From Alistipes sp. (GTDB lineage: Bacteria; Bacteroidota; Bacteroidia; Bacteroidales; Rikenellaceae): a DNA stretch of 45,516 nucleotides. Position 1 is the stretch's first letter; every line of letters starts with the position of its first letter. Of this stretch, positions 1 through 8,346 are shown piece after piece. A program made the position numbers and the translations under genes. The notes beneath the pieces are model-generated. The model was not told the origin of the DNA and did not search any database. It saw only the letters and a program-made list of their open reading frames with translations. The stretch is from assembly GCA_017560305.1 (NCBI GenBank), contig JAFYOF010000179.1, positions 1 to 45,516 on the forward strand, read 5' to 3'.

Positions 1-204
1 GCAAAGGTTGAGGCAGAGCACGAGCGCCGTTACCTCAAGTTGTTGGAGCGCGTGACCGACGGCACAGTATTCATCCGCGACAACGAGATTTGGTGGCAGT
101 GCCGCAACTGCGGTTATGTACTCCTGGCAAAGGAGGCTCCTATCAAGTGTCCTGCTTGCGCTCACGCACAGGCTTACTTCGAGCCAAAGAAGGAGAACTA
201 TTAA
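1..204 (+). CDS. rbr: Rubrerythrin, C-terminal part (5' end outside window)
   Basis: The window opens inside an open frame that ends at TAA 202-204, giving 67 residues. It contains two CxxC knuckles, CRNCGYV and CPACAHAQAYF, spaced like the rubredoxin-type iron site at the end of rubrerythrin, preceded by helix-like sequence with ExxHERRY as in the end of the diiron domain. Rubrerythrins act as peroxide reductases in the cytoplasm of anaerobes, passing electrons from the FeS4 centre to a diiron site. The diiron domain itself lies off the left edge, so this could also be a close relative such as a rubrerythrin-like fusion. A strong terminator follows 20 nt after the stop. Confidence 0.9.
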   Translation, partial: AKVEAEHERRYLKLLERVTDGTVFIRDNEIWWQCRNCGYVLLAKEAPIKCPACAHAQAYFEPKKENY

Positions 205-223
205 TAGTCACTTCATAAAAGAT

Positions 224-254
224 GCTGCCGACTCCGCTGGGGTCGGCAGCTTTT
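224..254 (+). terminator. Intrinsic terminator after rubrerythrin
   Basis: Perfect 9-bp stem GCTGCCGAC (224-232) with GTCGGCAGC (242-250), followed by TTTTG. It sits between the rubrerythrin stop and the end of the oppositely oriented capA-like gene and may serve both strands. Confidence 0.85.
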
Positions 255-273
255 GTTTCTATGGTGCAACAGA

Positions 274-1347
274 TTATTTCGCAGAGAGCAGTTTGCGTGT
301 GTCGGTCATAAAGATGCGGTAGGCCTCGCGTGCCTCGCCGTTCATTCGCAGGGTGTCACCAACCGCAGGGGGCAGGATGGCATATTTCGGGCGACTGACC
401 CACACGGGAGTGTAGTCGAGGTAATACTTTAACTCACCAGCGCTATCCTCCTCAATATCAATGGTCACAATCAATCCGCCATCGGTGTATCTCTTGCTCT
501 GATTCGACACAAAATTGCCCAACGAGTAGACCACTATTTTACCCTCGGAATCAATCTCATAAGGCTGCACAACATGGGGATGCGAGCCGACGATTATATC
601 CACGCCATTACGCTTCATAAACTCCGCCACGCGTCGCTGGTCACGGTTTGGCTTGCGCTCATACTCGTTACCCCAATGGACAAACGCCACCACACAATCG
701 ACCTTATCCCGCTCAATCAGCGCCAGCTCACGCCCGATATACACAGTGTCAAGAAGGTTTACAACCACGCCCTTCGGCACGGGAATGCCATTCGTTCCAT
801 AGGTGTAGTTCACCATTGCAAGACGCACATCACCCGCACGCATATAGCACACACAGCCCGCCGCATAGTCGACGCTATCACGAAAGACTCCCATCCTCAC
901 AATGCCGCAAGAGTCCAGAATATCAGCCGTAGAGCGCACGCCCTTGGTACCTCTATCAAGGCAGTGATTGTTCGCCAGTAGAGCCACATCAACACCCATA
1001 TCCACCATAGCATCAGCCACCTCCGCAGGCGAGCAGAAGCAGGGATAACCCGAGTATGAGCCTTCACGCGAGAGGGTAGTCTCAAGGTTCACAACCGCCA
1101 AATCGGCATCACGGAAGCAGGGCGCAACATAGCGAAATGACTCCGAGAAGTCGTAACTGCCATCCGTCTGACGCGCCGCCGTGAGTTGCGGAGTGTGCTG
1201 TATCAGGTCGCCCGCAACGACAATCCTCGCCCTTCGGGGTGGGCGCACAACCTGCGGCTGCTCCTCGCACAGGTCGCGCTGAAGAACAAAGCGAAGCGGC
1301 ACAAATGCCGCCACAAGCATCACCAGTATGGCAAAAAGATTTTTCAC
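274..1347 (-). CDS. CapA-family metallophosphatase, membrane-anchored
   Basis: A 357-residue protein with an N-terminal hydrophobic segment (about residues 4-22) followed by a CapA/PgsA-type calcineurin-like phosphoesterase domain. Visible family motifs are AGDLIQH near residue 45, VVNLETT, LANNHCLDRG, and GSHPHVVQP, which supply the metal-binding Asp, Asn and His residues. CapA proteins were named for poly-gamma-glutamate capsule export, but in Bacteroidota they are usually single genes of unproved substrate, acting on the periplasmic side. The first codon as drawn is GTG at 1347, almost at the predicted transcription start. An ATG at 1320 (residue 10) is a reasonable alternative and would leave a leader of about 25 nt but a weaker membrane anchor. 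No capBC partners are adjacent, so a capsule role is not supported. Confidence 0.85.
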   Translation of the reverse strand: MKNLFAILVMLVAAFVPLRFVLQRDLCEEQPQVVRPPRRARIVVAGDLIQHTPQLTAARQTDGSYDFSESFRYVAPCFRDADLAVVNLETTLSREGSYSGYPCFCSPAEVADAMVDMGVDVALLANNHCLDRGTKGVRSTADILDSCGIVRMGVFRDSVDYAAGCVCYMRAGDVRLAMVNYTYGTNGIPVPKGVVVNLLDTVYIGRELALIERDKVDCVVAFVHWGNEYERKPNRDQRRVAEFMKRNGVDIIVGSHPHVVQPYEIDSEGKIVVYSLGNFVSNQSKRYTDGGLIVTIDIEEDSAGELKYYLDYTPVWVSRPKYAILPPAVGDTLRMNGEAREAYRIFMTDTRKLLSAK

Positions 1348-1352
1348 AATCC

Positions 1353-1384
1353 CAAAAGTAGCAAAAATTCACCACACGCACAAA
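1353..1384 (-). promoter_or_regulatory. Putative promoter of the capA-like gene
   Basis: On the minus strand TTTG is followed 20 nt later by TACTTTTG (plus strand 1353-1360), matching the Bacteroidota -33/-7 pattern. The expected start point falls near 1346, right at the GTG start codon. That suggests either a near-leaderless message or use of the ATG at 1320. Confidence 0.5.
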
Positions 1385-1421
1385 CAAAAAGAGGTTGCCC
1401 GACCAAAAAGTCGCAACAACC
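1383..1421 (-). terminator. Intrinsic terminator after the porin gene
   Basis: Read on the minus strand, GGTTGTTGCGAC pairs imperfectly with GTCGGGCAACC around a TTTTTG loop and is followed by TCTTTTTG. It lies 26 nt after the stop of the porin gene. Confidence 0.6.
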
Positions 1422-1446
1422 CCAATAAATTCAAACCCGCAAGCGC

Positions 1447-2787
1447 CTAAAAGTTGTACTGCACCATCACGCTCAAGCGGTTTGCATCACCCTTCAGACC
1501 ACTCATATCCTTTCTGCCTCCGTGGAGATACTCCGCCGCAAGGGTGCAGTTGTCGGTGAGTTTGTAGAATACATTACCAAAGATATAAGTACCTCGACGA
1601 TACTCATCAGGCGAGTAGAAGCCGTTCTTCTGCTGAACGCGAGCCACCGAGTAACCGCCCGACACCCAGAAGCGCTCAGGGATGATATCCACCTGCGCCG
1701 AACCCTGAACTGCCCACATTGGCATAGTCTGCACCTTGCTCAACTCCGCAGGATTAGGCGTAAAGTCCAAGCCGCTGCCAGTCAAATCCTGAATGTAAGG
1801 GGTGATACCCTCGCCATAGATTCCGTTGAAGTAGAGGGTGAACATATCCAGAATAGAGATGCGACCGCTCGCCTGCACACCCCAACCAAAGAGGCTGGTA
1901 TTCTCACCCGTAGTGTTGTTGTGCAGATACATATTCCTCAGCACCGCCGAGGCACGAATATGGCTTTGACGCTCGCCACCCCAGGCATACTCCACATACA
2001 GAGGCACATCGGGAACTCGCTGAGAGATAGGGCTGAAGGTCTCGCCATAACTACCGCTCACAACAGGCATCTCCAACGCCGCACCAATGGTCAGGTGCTT
2101 CTGGAAGAAGGAGTGCTCGTAGCGCAACATAGTGGCAAAGTTGAAGTTGTAGGCGTTAGGGCCTTGATGGTCAATAGTCTCAGGCACTGCACGGAGGTCG
2201 CAGAAGGTGGTCACATCGCGACCGGCCGTGAAACCAAGCATCGAAACATACGCCGAGCGAAGGTGGGGCGTGTAACTAAACTCCGAGCCGCCACGGAAGT
2301 CCATATCGATGTAAGCCACCACAGGACCCAAGGTGCGGGAGTTCACCACCGCCTTGGTGAAGATACGCGAGGTAGAAGCATCCATCATCACTCGCTGACG
2401 ATTGGCATAGGTTGCCACCATCGGGATGTCGTAAGGAACGAAGTCGATGTTACCCACAGCACCCTTGAGGTCGTAACTTGCACGCAGATTCACATAACCG
2501 CCGATACCCAGAGCGAAGCGGTTGTTGTTCGTCGAGAAGATGAATTGAGGATTTGGCGTCTGCTGGAAGCCCTCGCGAGCCGTAACCTCGAACATCTCAA
2601 GAACGGTATTGGAGCCCATCTGCTGCTCAACCAACACATCATACCTGCTCTTGTGGCGTGAGCCGCCATCCTGCGAGATCATCATAAACACAGTTGGTTG
2701 ATACTCCTCCATAGAGCCTTGAGCCGACACTCTACCCACACCCAAAACCAGGGCAACCAACAAAACTAAATGTCGATTTGTTTTCAT
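1447..2787 (-). CDS. Outer-membrane porin-like beta-barrel protein (DcaP-like)
   Basis: A 446-residue protein with a signal peptide ending VSAQ, so export to the envelope is clear. The body has alternating hydrophobic/polar strands, a glycine/aromatic-rich composition and a terminal aromatic residue (VMVQYNF), as expected of a transmembrane beta-barrel. The sequence resembles the DcaP/porin type of Bacteroidota outer-membrane proteins that carry a short N-terminal helical region before the barrel, but the substrate cannot be read from sequence. I chose ATG at 2787 rather than the GTG three codons upstream, because it places the basic n-region MKTNR directly before the hydrophobic core. It is a single gene with its own terminator. 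Confidence 0.75.
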   Translation of the reverse strand: MKTNRHLVLLVALVLGVGRVSAQGSMEEYQPTVFMMISQDGGSRHKSRYDVLVEQQMGSNTVLEMFEVTAREGFQQTPNPQFIFSTNNNRFALGIGGYVNLRASYDLKGAVGNIDFVPYDIPMVATYANRQRVMMDASTSRIFTKAVVNSRTLGPVVAYIDMDFRGGSEFSYTPHLRSAYVSMLGFTAGRDVTTFCDLRAVPETIDHQGPNAYNFNFATMLRYEHSFFQKHLTIGAALEMPVVSGSYGETFSPISQRVPDVPLYVEYAWGGERQSHIRASAVLRNMYLHNNTTGENTSLFGWGVQASGRISILDMFTLYFNGIYGEGITPYIQDLTGSGLDFTPNPAELSKVQTMPMWAVQGSAQVDIIPERFWVSGGYSVARVQQKNGFYSPDEYRRGTYIFGNVFYKLTDNCTLAAEYLHGGRKDMSGLKGDANRLSVMVQYNF

Positions 2788-2880
2788 AACAAACACTTTT
2801 TGAAATTGTTATAACTATTAAATTTTAACTTTTATGTGGCGAAGCATTGGCTTTTGCTTTAGGATATCAAATAAAAAACC

Positions 2881-2888
2881 TAACTTTG
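2881..2888 (+). promoter_or_regulatory. Possible -7 box for the metallophosphoesterase gene
   Basis: TAACTTTG fits the TAnnTTTG consensus and lies 79 nt before the preferred start codon. The nearest upstream TTTG (2853-2856) is 24 nt away, longer than usual, so the assignment is weak. Confidence 0.35.
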
Positions 2889-2966
2889 TCCACAAAACTT
2901 TTCACACTCCCTTCAGGGCAACTAATATGCCAAACAAGCGGGGGAGTGGGAGATAAAATTTTACCT

Positions 2967-4139
2967 ATGGCTTGGATTATTACCCTCTGCTCGATGATAA
3001 TGGTGGGACTGGATTACCTCACGCTCCAGCGCCTGTGCAGCGACAAGCGAAAGTGCTGTCGTTGGATGGTGCTGCTGGGAATCATTGACACCCTGCCCGC
3101 ATCCATCGGAGCGCCCACATTTCTGCTCTCGGTGGACAACTCAATCGTTCTGCAGAAGGCCTATGAGTGGGGTTGTTTCGTCTATATGATTCTTGGCGTG
3201 GCGCGTCAGCCCATAAACCTTGCGCTGCTTTTGGGCAAGAGCCGAGCACTGCGTGCAGCGGGCATTGCCGTGAGTACGGCGGTGATGGCTATATTTATAT
3301 ATGGTGCAGCGGTGACTCGCACCGATTACAAGATTAACCACCTTACGCTCTCATCATCTCGTCTGCCAGCCTCGTTTGACGGCTACCGTATGGTGCAGTT
3401 TACCGACCTCCATCTGGGCTCATTGCTCAACTCTCAGAAGGAGACCTCTCAGGTGGTGGAGCTTTGCAACTCTCTCAACGCCGATATGGTGGCATTTTGC
3501 GGTGATTTGACCCACATACGCCACAGCGAGATTGCGCCCAACCTTGCAAGCATATTAAGCAAACTGGAGAGCCGTGACGGCATCTATTCCGTATTAGGCA
3601 ACCACGACATCGGAGTATATGTGCGCGACTCAATAGCCCTGCCGCCACGCGAGAACACACGCCGCGTCATCGAGGCGGAGCAGCAGATGGGCTGGCAGGT
3701 GCTTGACGATGCCACGACCTACATCACCCGAGGCGAGGACTCCATCTCCATCACAGGCATATCATTCTCACAGACTCTGCAGGAGGAGCGCCACTCGGCA
3801 AACCTTCCCGAGGTGGATTTCAGCCGAGCATACGAGGGTGTTTCAACCGACTTGTACAACATCACACTCTCGCACATCCCGCAACTTTGGGACAGAATCC
3901 TTGAGTTGCATCCCGCCGACCTCACCTTGTCGGGTCATACGCACGCTATGCAGGTAGCCGTGAGGGTGGGGCAGCGCAGACTCTCGCCAGCCGCAATCAT
4001 CTACAAGCGCTGGAGCGGACTCTACGAAGAAGAGGGAAAATACCTTTATATAAATGATGGTATCGGCAATGTGATGTTCCCGATGAGAGTGGGCGCACGA
4101 CCCGAAATCACACTTTTTGAGTTACGGAGCGAAAAATAG
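2967..4139 (+). CDS. Membrane-associated metallophosphoesterase
   Basis: From the ATG at 2967 this encodes 390 residues: three to four N-terminal membrane segments (roughly residues 3-20, 31-55, 68-90, 97-115) followed by a calcineurin-like phosphoesterase domain. Metal-binding motifs in order are FTDLHLGS (about 145-152), CGDLTH (178-183), GNHD (211-214) and SGHTHAMQ near 317, a complete set. Related YkuE/YaeI-type enzymes hydrolyse lipid-linked or other phosphate esters at the membrane, but no substrate can be assigned here. The frame stays open upstream to 2847, but that stretch lacks membrane-protein character and overlaps the likely promoter, so the internal start MAWIITL is preferred. 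Confidence 0.85.
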   Translation: MAWIITLCSMIMVGLDYLTLQRLCSDKRKCCRWMVLLGIIDTLPASIGAPTFLLSVDNSIVLQKAYEWGCFVYMILGVARQPINLALLLGKSRALRAAGIAVSTAVMAIFIYGAAVTRTDYKINHLTLSSSRLPASFDGYRMVQFTDLHLGSLLNSQKETSQVVELCNSLNADMVAFCGDLTHIRHSEIAPNLASILSKLESRDGIYSVLGNHDIGVYVRDSIALPPRENTRRVIEAEQQMGWQVLDDATTYITRGEDSISITGISFSQTLQEERHSANLPEVDFSRAYEGVSTDLYNITLSHIPQLWDRILELHPADLTLSGHTHAMQVAVRVGQRRLSPAAIIYKRWSGLYEEEGKYLYINDGIGNVMFPMRVGARPEITLFELRSEK

Positions 4140-4246
4140 CGAAAACAGAGCGAAATTTTCACAAAATACATCTTGCAGATAGTCAGCGAGATAGCAGATA
4201 AGTCGAAAAATAATTGCAAAAAAGTTGTAAAAAATATTCAAAAAAA

Positions 4247-4278
4247 TTTGCAGAATAAGATTTTTACACTACCTTTGC
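4247..4278 (+). promoter_or_regulatory. Promoter of tRNA-Asp
   Basis: TTTG (4247-4250), 19 nt, then TACCTTTGC (4270-4278): an essentially perfect Bacteroidota sigma-ABfr promoter. Transcription would begin about 10 nt before the tRNA 5' end. Confidence 0.85.
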
Positions 4279-4295
4279 AATCGCAATCAGCAAAC

Positions 4296-4369
4296 GGTGC
4301 GTTAGTTCAGCTGGTTAGAATACGTGCCTGTCACGCACGGGGTCAGGGGTTCGAGTCCCCTACGCACCG
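4296..4369 (+). tRNA. tRNA-Asp (anticodon GTC)
   Basis: 74 nt that fold as a complete cloverleaf. The acceptor stem is GGTGCGT with ACGCACC and discriminator G. The D arm starts GTTCAGCTGG. The anticodon arm is CGTGC-CTGTCAC-GCACG with anticodon GTC. The T arm is AGGGG-TTCGAGT-CCCCT. CCA is not encoded, as is common in this phylum. Confidence 0.97.
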
Positions 4370-4375
4370 CAACGA

Positions 4376-4408
4376 AAAACGACTTACAACAATGTAGGTC
4401 GTTTTTTT
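4376..4408 (+). terminator. Intrinsic terminator after tRNA-Asp
   Basis: AAAACGACTTAC pairs with GTAGGTCGTTTT around a short loop, and the 3' arm runs into a stretch of seven T. It lies 6 nt after the tRNA, so the tRNA is a single-gene transcript separate from the following glutaminase-family gene. Confidence 0.85.
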
Positions 4409-4440
4409 GTTTTTATTATTAACCTAAATTGTGAGAAAGA

Positions 4441-6915
4441 ATGAAAAGATTGTTGCTTTTCTTTGCGACACTGTGCGCAGTGTCGTGCGTATCGAAAGAT
4501 GCCGAAATCGTGCAGAATGACCTTCGTCTGCCTGCTGTACCCCTCATTATGATTGACCCAATGACCAACGCTTGGTCGTTTGATGACACCCTCTATGGAG
4601 GTCACATCGGTCATCGTGTGAAGAAGGTTCACGAGTTTGTGGGCGCTATCCGTGTGGATGGCCAGATTTACCGCTTTATGGGTCTTGACGACTCACCACG
4701 CCAGCCATTGGCAGGTATGTCGTATGCAGAGCCCTGGAGCGCGAAGTACACCTTCGAGAAGCCAGCGCAGGGCTGGCAGAAGCCAGAGTTCAACGACAAG
4801 CGCTGGAAGGAGGGCGAGGCAGCCTTCGGTACTCGTGGCGAGACAAATGTAAAGACAAGATGGAACACCCGCGACATCTGGGTGCGCCGTCAGGTAAAGA
4901 TTGACCCAAAGGAGTTGGAGGGCAATCGTCTCTTTATCTACTACTCTCACGATGACACCTTCACACTCTATGTGAACGGCCACCGCGTGGTAAAGACCGA
5001 CTATTCGTGGAAGAAGGACCAGTCGGTGGAGCTCACCGGCGAGGCTTTGGCTTCAATCAAGGATGGCAATATCACTATCGCAGCACACTGCGAGAACCGC
5101 GAGCACGGTGGCTTGGTGGACTTCGGTCTATATGTTGAGCGCGGCAGAGTGGCAGAGTTTGCGCAGTGCGCCGAGCAGAAGAGTGTAAATGTTCAGGCGA
5201 CACAGACCTACTACACATTCCAGTGTGGCGATGTTGAGCTCCAGCTCACATTCTTCGCACCATTTTTGATGAATAACCTCGACCTTATGTCACGCCCAGT
5301 GAACTACATCTCATACGATGTCAAGTCACTCGACGGCAACGAGCACGATGTGCAGATCTACTTCGAGGCTGCTCCAAACTGGGCAACATTCCTCCAGAGC
5401 AACCCAACAGCCGTAGAGAACTACTCAAAGAACGGCTTGAACTACACCAAGATGGGCCGTACAGAGCAGGACATCCTCGGCAGCGAGCGTCAGCCAACAT
5501 ACTACACCAACTGGGGTTATGTATACTTCGCAGCCGACAGCGCAACATCATCTTACGGCGCTGGTGACCCTGTGGCTATGCGTGCCGCATTCAACCAGAG
5601 CGGTGCTTTGACCAACAACGAGGGTGCAGCGGATGGTTATATGGCTATCGCAGAGAATCTCGGCAAGGGCTTGAATGTATCGGGCAAGATTATGGTTGGT
5701 TATGACGATATCATCTCACTCGACTACTTCGGCACACGCCTCCGCCCATACTGGAACCGCAATGGTGACCGCACAATCGAGCAGGAGTTCGAGGCGGCAC
5801 AGGCAGAGTACGCCCAGCTGAAGAAGGAGTGCACAAAGTTTGACTACTCACTCATCAAGGATGCGCAGCGCGTGGGTGGCAAGGAGTACGCAGAGTTGTG
5901 TGCATCGGTATATCGTCAGGTTATCGTGGCTCACAAGCTGATGGAGGCTCCAGACGGAACACTTCTCTTCCCATCGAAGGAGATTTCAAGCGGTGGCTTC
6001 GTTTCGACTGTGGATGTTACCTACCCATCGGCCCCAATGTTGCTCTACTACAACCCAGAGTTGTTGAAGGGTCTTATCGAGCCTATCTTCTATATGAGCG
6101 AGAACGGCATCTGGAACAAGCCTTACCCAGCACACGACGCAGGTAAGTGGCCTTGGGCTTACAGCCAGGACTACGGCGAGGATATGCCAATCGAGGAGGT
6201 TGGTAATATGCTTATTCTCTCTGCTCTCCTGACAAAGGTTGACGGCAACGCAGACTATGCAGCAAAGCACTGGGATGCACTCACAAAGTGGTCTGCATAC
6301 CTGATGGAGAAGGGTCTTGACCCAGCAAACCAGCTCTGCACCGACGACTTCGCGGGTCACCTGGCACGCAACGCAAACCTCTCGGTGAAGGCTATCCTTG
6401 GTATCGCAGCTTACGGCTATATGGCTGGCGAAATGGGCGACAAGGAGACCTGCAAGGCTATGATGGCACAGGCAAAGGAGATGGCAAAGGAGTGGATGAC
6501 ATTGGCTGATGCTGGCGACCACTACAGCCTCTCATTCGGCAACAAGGAGTCTTGGAGCCAGAAGTATAATATGGTTTGGGACAAGTTGATGGGCTGGAAC
6601 ATCTTCCCTGAGGAGGTGAAGGAGAAGGAGCTTGCATACTACCTCACAAAGCAGAACGAGTATGGCTTGCCACTCGACAGCCGTCGCAACTACACAAAGT
6701 CTGACTGGATTATGTGGACTGCAACACTCGCTAATGACCACGACACATTTATGCAGTTCGTGCAGCCAATCTACGACTTTGCAAACGAGACAACTGACCG
6801 CATCGGCCTCACCGACTGGTACAACACCGACAGCAAGAAGCGCGTAGGCTTTGAGGCTCGTCCAGTACTCGGCGGTTTCTACATCAAGATGCTCGAGAAG
6901 AAGATTTCAAAGTAA
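4441..6915 (+). CDS. Glutaminase-family lipoprotein (DUF4964/DUF5127/DUF4965/DUF1793 type)
   Basis: An 824-residue secreted lipoprotein. The signal peptide ends AVSC, so Cys16 is the lipid-attached residue. The N-terminal block contains IDPMTNAWSFDDTLYGGH and AIRVDGQIYRFMG, typical of the DUF4964 module of GtaA-like glutaminases. Next is a galactose-binding-like insert (about 100-230; FEKPAQGW...WVRRQVKI, LYVNGHRV). Then comes a beta-sandwich region, and a C-terminal helical barrel with FPSKEISSGGFVSTVDVTYPS, PAHDAGKWPWAY and QDYGEDMPIEE. The family is named for fungal glutaminase A, but activity has rarely been shown for Bacteroidota members, which often sit near glycan-use genes. Here it is flanked by a tRNA and amino-acid genes. 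Full length, with a terminator 25 nt downstream. Confidence 0.85.
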   Translation: MKRLLLFFATLCAVSCVSKDAEIVQNDLRLPAVPLIMIDPMTNAWSFDDTLYGGHIGHRVKKVHEFVGAIRVDGQIYRFMGLDDSPRQPLAGMSYAEPWSAKYTFEKPAQGWQKPEFNDKRWKEGEAAFGTRGETNVKTRWNTRDIWVRRQVKIDPKELEGNRLFIYYSHDDTFTLYVNGHRVVKTDYSWKKDQSVELTGEALASIKDGNITIAAHCENREHGGLVDFGLYVERGRVAEFAQCAEQKSVNVQATQTYYTFQCGDVELQLTFFAPFLMNNLDLMSRPVNYISYDVKSLDGNEHDVQIYFEAAPNWATFLQSNPTAVENYSKNGLNYTKMGRTEQDILGSERQPTYYTNWGYVYFAADSATSSYGAGDPVAMRAAFNQSGALTNNEGAADGYMAIAENLGKGLNVSGKIMVGYDDIISLDYFGTRLRPYWNRNGDRTIEQEFEAAQAEYAQLKKECTKFDYSLIKDAQRVGGKEYAELCASVYRQVIVAHKLMEAPDGTLLFPSKEISSGGFVSTVDVTYPSAPMLLYYNPELLKGLIEPIFYMSENGIWNKPYPAHDAGKWPWAYSQDYGEDMPIEEVGNMLILSALLTKVDGNADYAAKHWDALTKWSAYLMEKGLDPANQLCTDDFAGHLARNANLSVKAILGIAAYGYMAGEMGDKETCKAMMAQAKEMAKEWMTLADAGDHYSLSFGNKESWSQKYNMVWDKLMGWNIFPEEVKEKELAYYLTKQNEYGLPLDSRRNYTKSDWIMWTATLANDHDTFMQFVQPIYDFANETTDRIGLTDWYNTDSKKRVGFEARPVLGGFYIKMLEKKISK

Positions 6916-6940
6916 TCTCTCGACTCAATAACTCATTCAG

Positions 6941-6975
6941 ACTGCTGACCTCGAAAGGGGTTGGCAGTTTTTTTT
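6941..6975 (+). terminator. Intrinsic terminator after the glutaminase-family gene
   Basis: ACTGCTGACC (6941-6950) pairs with GGTTGGCAGT (6959-6968) around TCGAAAGG, followed by seven or more T. Confidence 0.85.
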
Positions 6976-6994
6976 ATTACTCCAATCGTAAAAC

Positions 6995-7067
6995 ACAGGC
7001 GTTTCACGCCTGTATCTTCGGTGGCGTAACGCGCTTTGCGCGTCACCCCCGCCCGCCACCGAAGATA
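6995..7067 (+). repeat. Structured intergenic element, copy R1
   Basis: Two abutting hairpins. The first is ACAGGCG/CGCCTGT (6995-7001, 7007-7013). The second has perfect 14-bp arms TATCTTCGGTGGCG (7013-7026) and CGCCACCGAAGATA (7054-7067). They enclose a 27-nt interior that itself holds ACGCGC-TTT-GCGCGT and a CACCCCCGCC tail. The same architecture recurs at 10783-10850 (inverted) and 18849-18917. It lies between two terminators, in sequence that codes for nothing. Confidence 0.85.
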
Positions 7068-7086
7068 ATATATCCTCATAGACAAC

Positions 7087-7113
7087 AAAAAAAGGTCACC
7101 CTTTCGGATGACC
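7087..7113 (-). terminator. Intrinsic terminator of the metY-metX-hom operon
   Basis: On the minus strand GGTCATCC pairs with GGGTGACC (one G-U pair) around GAAA, followed by seven T. It lies 21 nt after the hom stop codon. Confidence 0.9.
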
Positions 7114-7134
7114 CTATCTATAAAGCAAACCGCT

Positions 7135-8325
7135 TTAGTCGTTTGGATATGCGGCGATGAAGACATTACGCTTGCGCAACTCGTCCTGCACCTTGTGGAG
7201 CTCACGCAACGATACGCGACCCACAACATACTTATAGTCGTCAGAGATATAGTTCTCGCTCACTGACTCAAACTTCACCAAGTCGAGGTCTGCGTAGTCC
7301 TGATAGCGGTAGTAAACGCGGAATGAGTGGTCGAGAGTGTACTCTGGCATCTGCGAGTCGTTGCGCTTCTTGTACTCATACTTATAGTCATACAAGCAAG
7401 CGGTGATATCGCTCAACACAGCCGAGCCAGTAGGGTAGCCACCCGCACCACGACCGAACATAAACTGCTTATCGTAGAACAAACCCTTGATTACCACACC
7501 ATTGAACTCATCCTCGACGCTGTAGATATACTTGTTGTGAGAGATAAGCTGTGGCATCACACACATAATGAGCTTGTTACCCTCCAGCTTCTCGACATGG
7601 GCAACCAGCTTGAAGCGGCGCTCCTTCTCGTTTGCGAAGCGGATATCCTCGTCACCCATATTTGAGATACCATAGGTGAAAATCTCCTCTGGAGCAACAT
7701 ACAAACCGAAGGCGTGGATGGTGATGATGATGAGCTTGAAGAGTGAATCCCAACCATCAATATCAAGAGTAGGGTTGCTCTCGGCAAAGCCCAGATCCTG
7801 CGCCAGCTTGAGGGCGTCGGTGTAAGACATCTTCTCGTTGAAAATCTTCGAGAGGATGAAGTTTGACGAGCCGTTCAAGATACCCTTAACCGATGTCAAG
7901 AGGTCGTTGTCGTAGTACTCCTCAAGGTTACGGATTACAGGAATACTACCGCAAGCCGATGCATCATACAACAGAGCCACATTGTAGCGGGCCTGCAACT
8001 CGATGAGCTCCTCGATGTGGTGCGCCAACATCTTCTTGTTACCCGACACAACAGGCAACTCCATCTGCAGGGCGCGCTTAACGATAGCATAGGCAGCATC
8101 AGCGTCATCAATCAACTCAACGATAAAGTTGATGTCAGGATCGTTGAAGATGTCATCGGGGTTGTTGGTGAACTCTGCCTCCACAGGGCGAGCCTTGGTG
8201 ATGTCACGCACACAGATGCGCTTAATCTCAACATTCTTTGAGCCGATACGCTTCAACACATCGTAAAGACCTGTGCCGACAGTACCGAAACCAAAGAGTC
8301 CAATGTTTAATTTCTTTCCGTTCAT
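7135..8325 (-). CDS. hom: Homoserine dehydrogenase (monofunctional)
   Basis: A 396-residue cytoplasmic enzyme that reduces aspartate semialdehyde to homoserine, the branch point to methionine and threonine. The N-terminal Rossmann fold opens with IGLFGFGTVGTGL (about 8-20). The catalytic domain carries VSGNKKMLAHH, GILNGSSNFIL, AESNPTLDIDGWDSLFKL and the glycine-rich GRGAGGYPTGSAVLSD. There is no aspartate-kinase domain, so it is the stand-alone form. The last 60 residues after the catalytic domain are shorter than a typical ACT domain and not clearly assigned. It is third in the metY-metX-hom operon, 21 nt after metX, so homoserine supply and its acetylation are co-expressed. Confidence 0.95.
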   Translation of the reverse strand: MNGKKLNIGLFGFGTVGTGLYDVLKRIGSKNVEIKRICVRDITKARPVEAEFTNNPDDIFNDPDINFIVELIDDADAAYAIVKRALQMELPVVSGNKKMLAHHIEELIELQARYNVALLYDASACGSIPVIRNLEEYYDNDLLTSVKGILNGSSNFILSKIFNEKMSYTDALKLAQDLGFAESNPTLDIDGWDSLFKLIIITIHAFGLYVAPEEIFTYGISNMGDEDIRFANEKERRFKLVAHVEKLEGNKLIMCVMPQLISHNKYIYSVEDEFNGVVIKGLFYDKQFMFGRGAGGYPTGSAVLSDITACLYDYKYEYKKRNDSQMPEYTLDHSFRVYYRYQDYADLDLVKFESVSENYISDDYKYVVGRVSLRELHKVQDELRKRNVFIAAYPND

Positions 8326-8346
8326 AAATATATCTGTTTTTCGTTA

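Noticed and set aside
1522..2661. A 379-codon open frame on the plus strand
   Set aside because: Antisense to the porin gene, rich in His/Arg, with no signal peptide or recognisable domain.
4296..4369. tRNA-Asp as an integration site
   Set aside because: No duplicated tRNA 3' end was found elsewhere in the window, and the following gene is an ordinary chromosomal lipoprotein gene.
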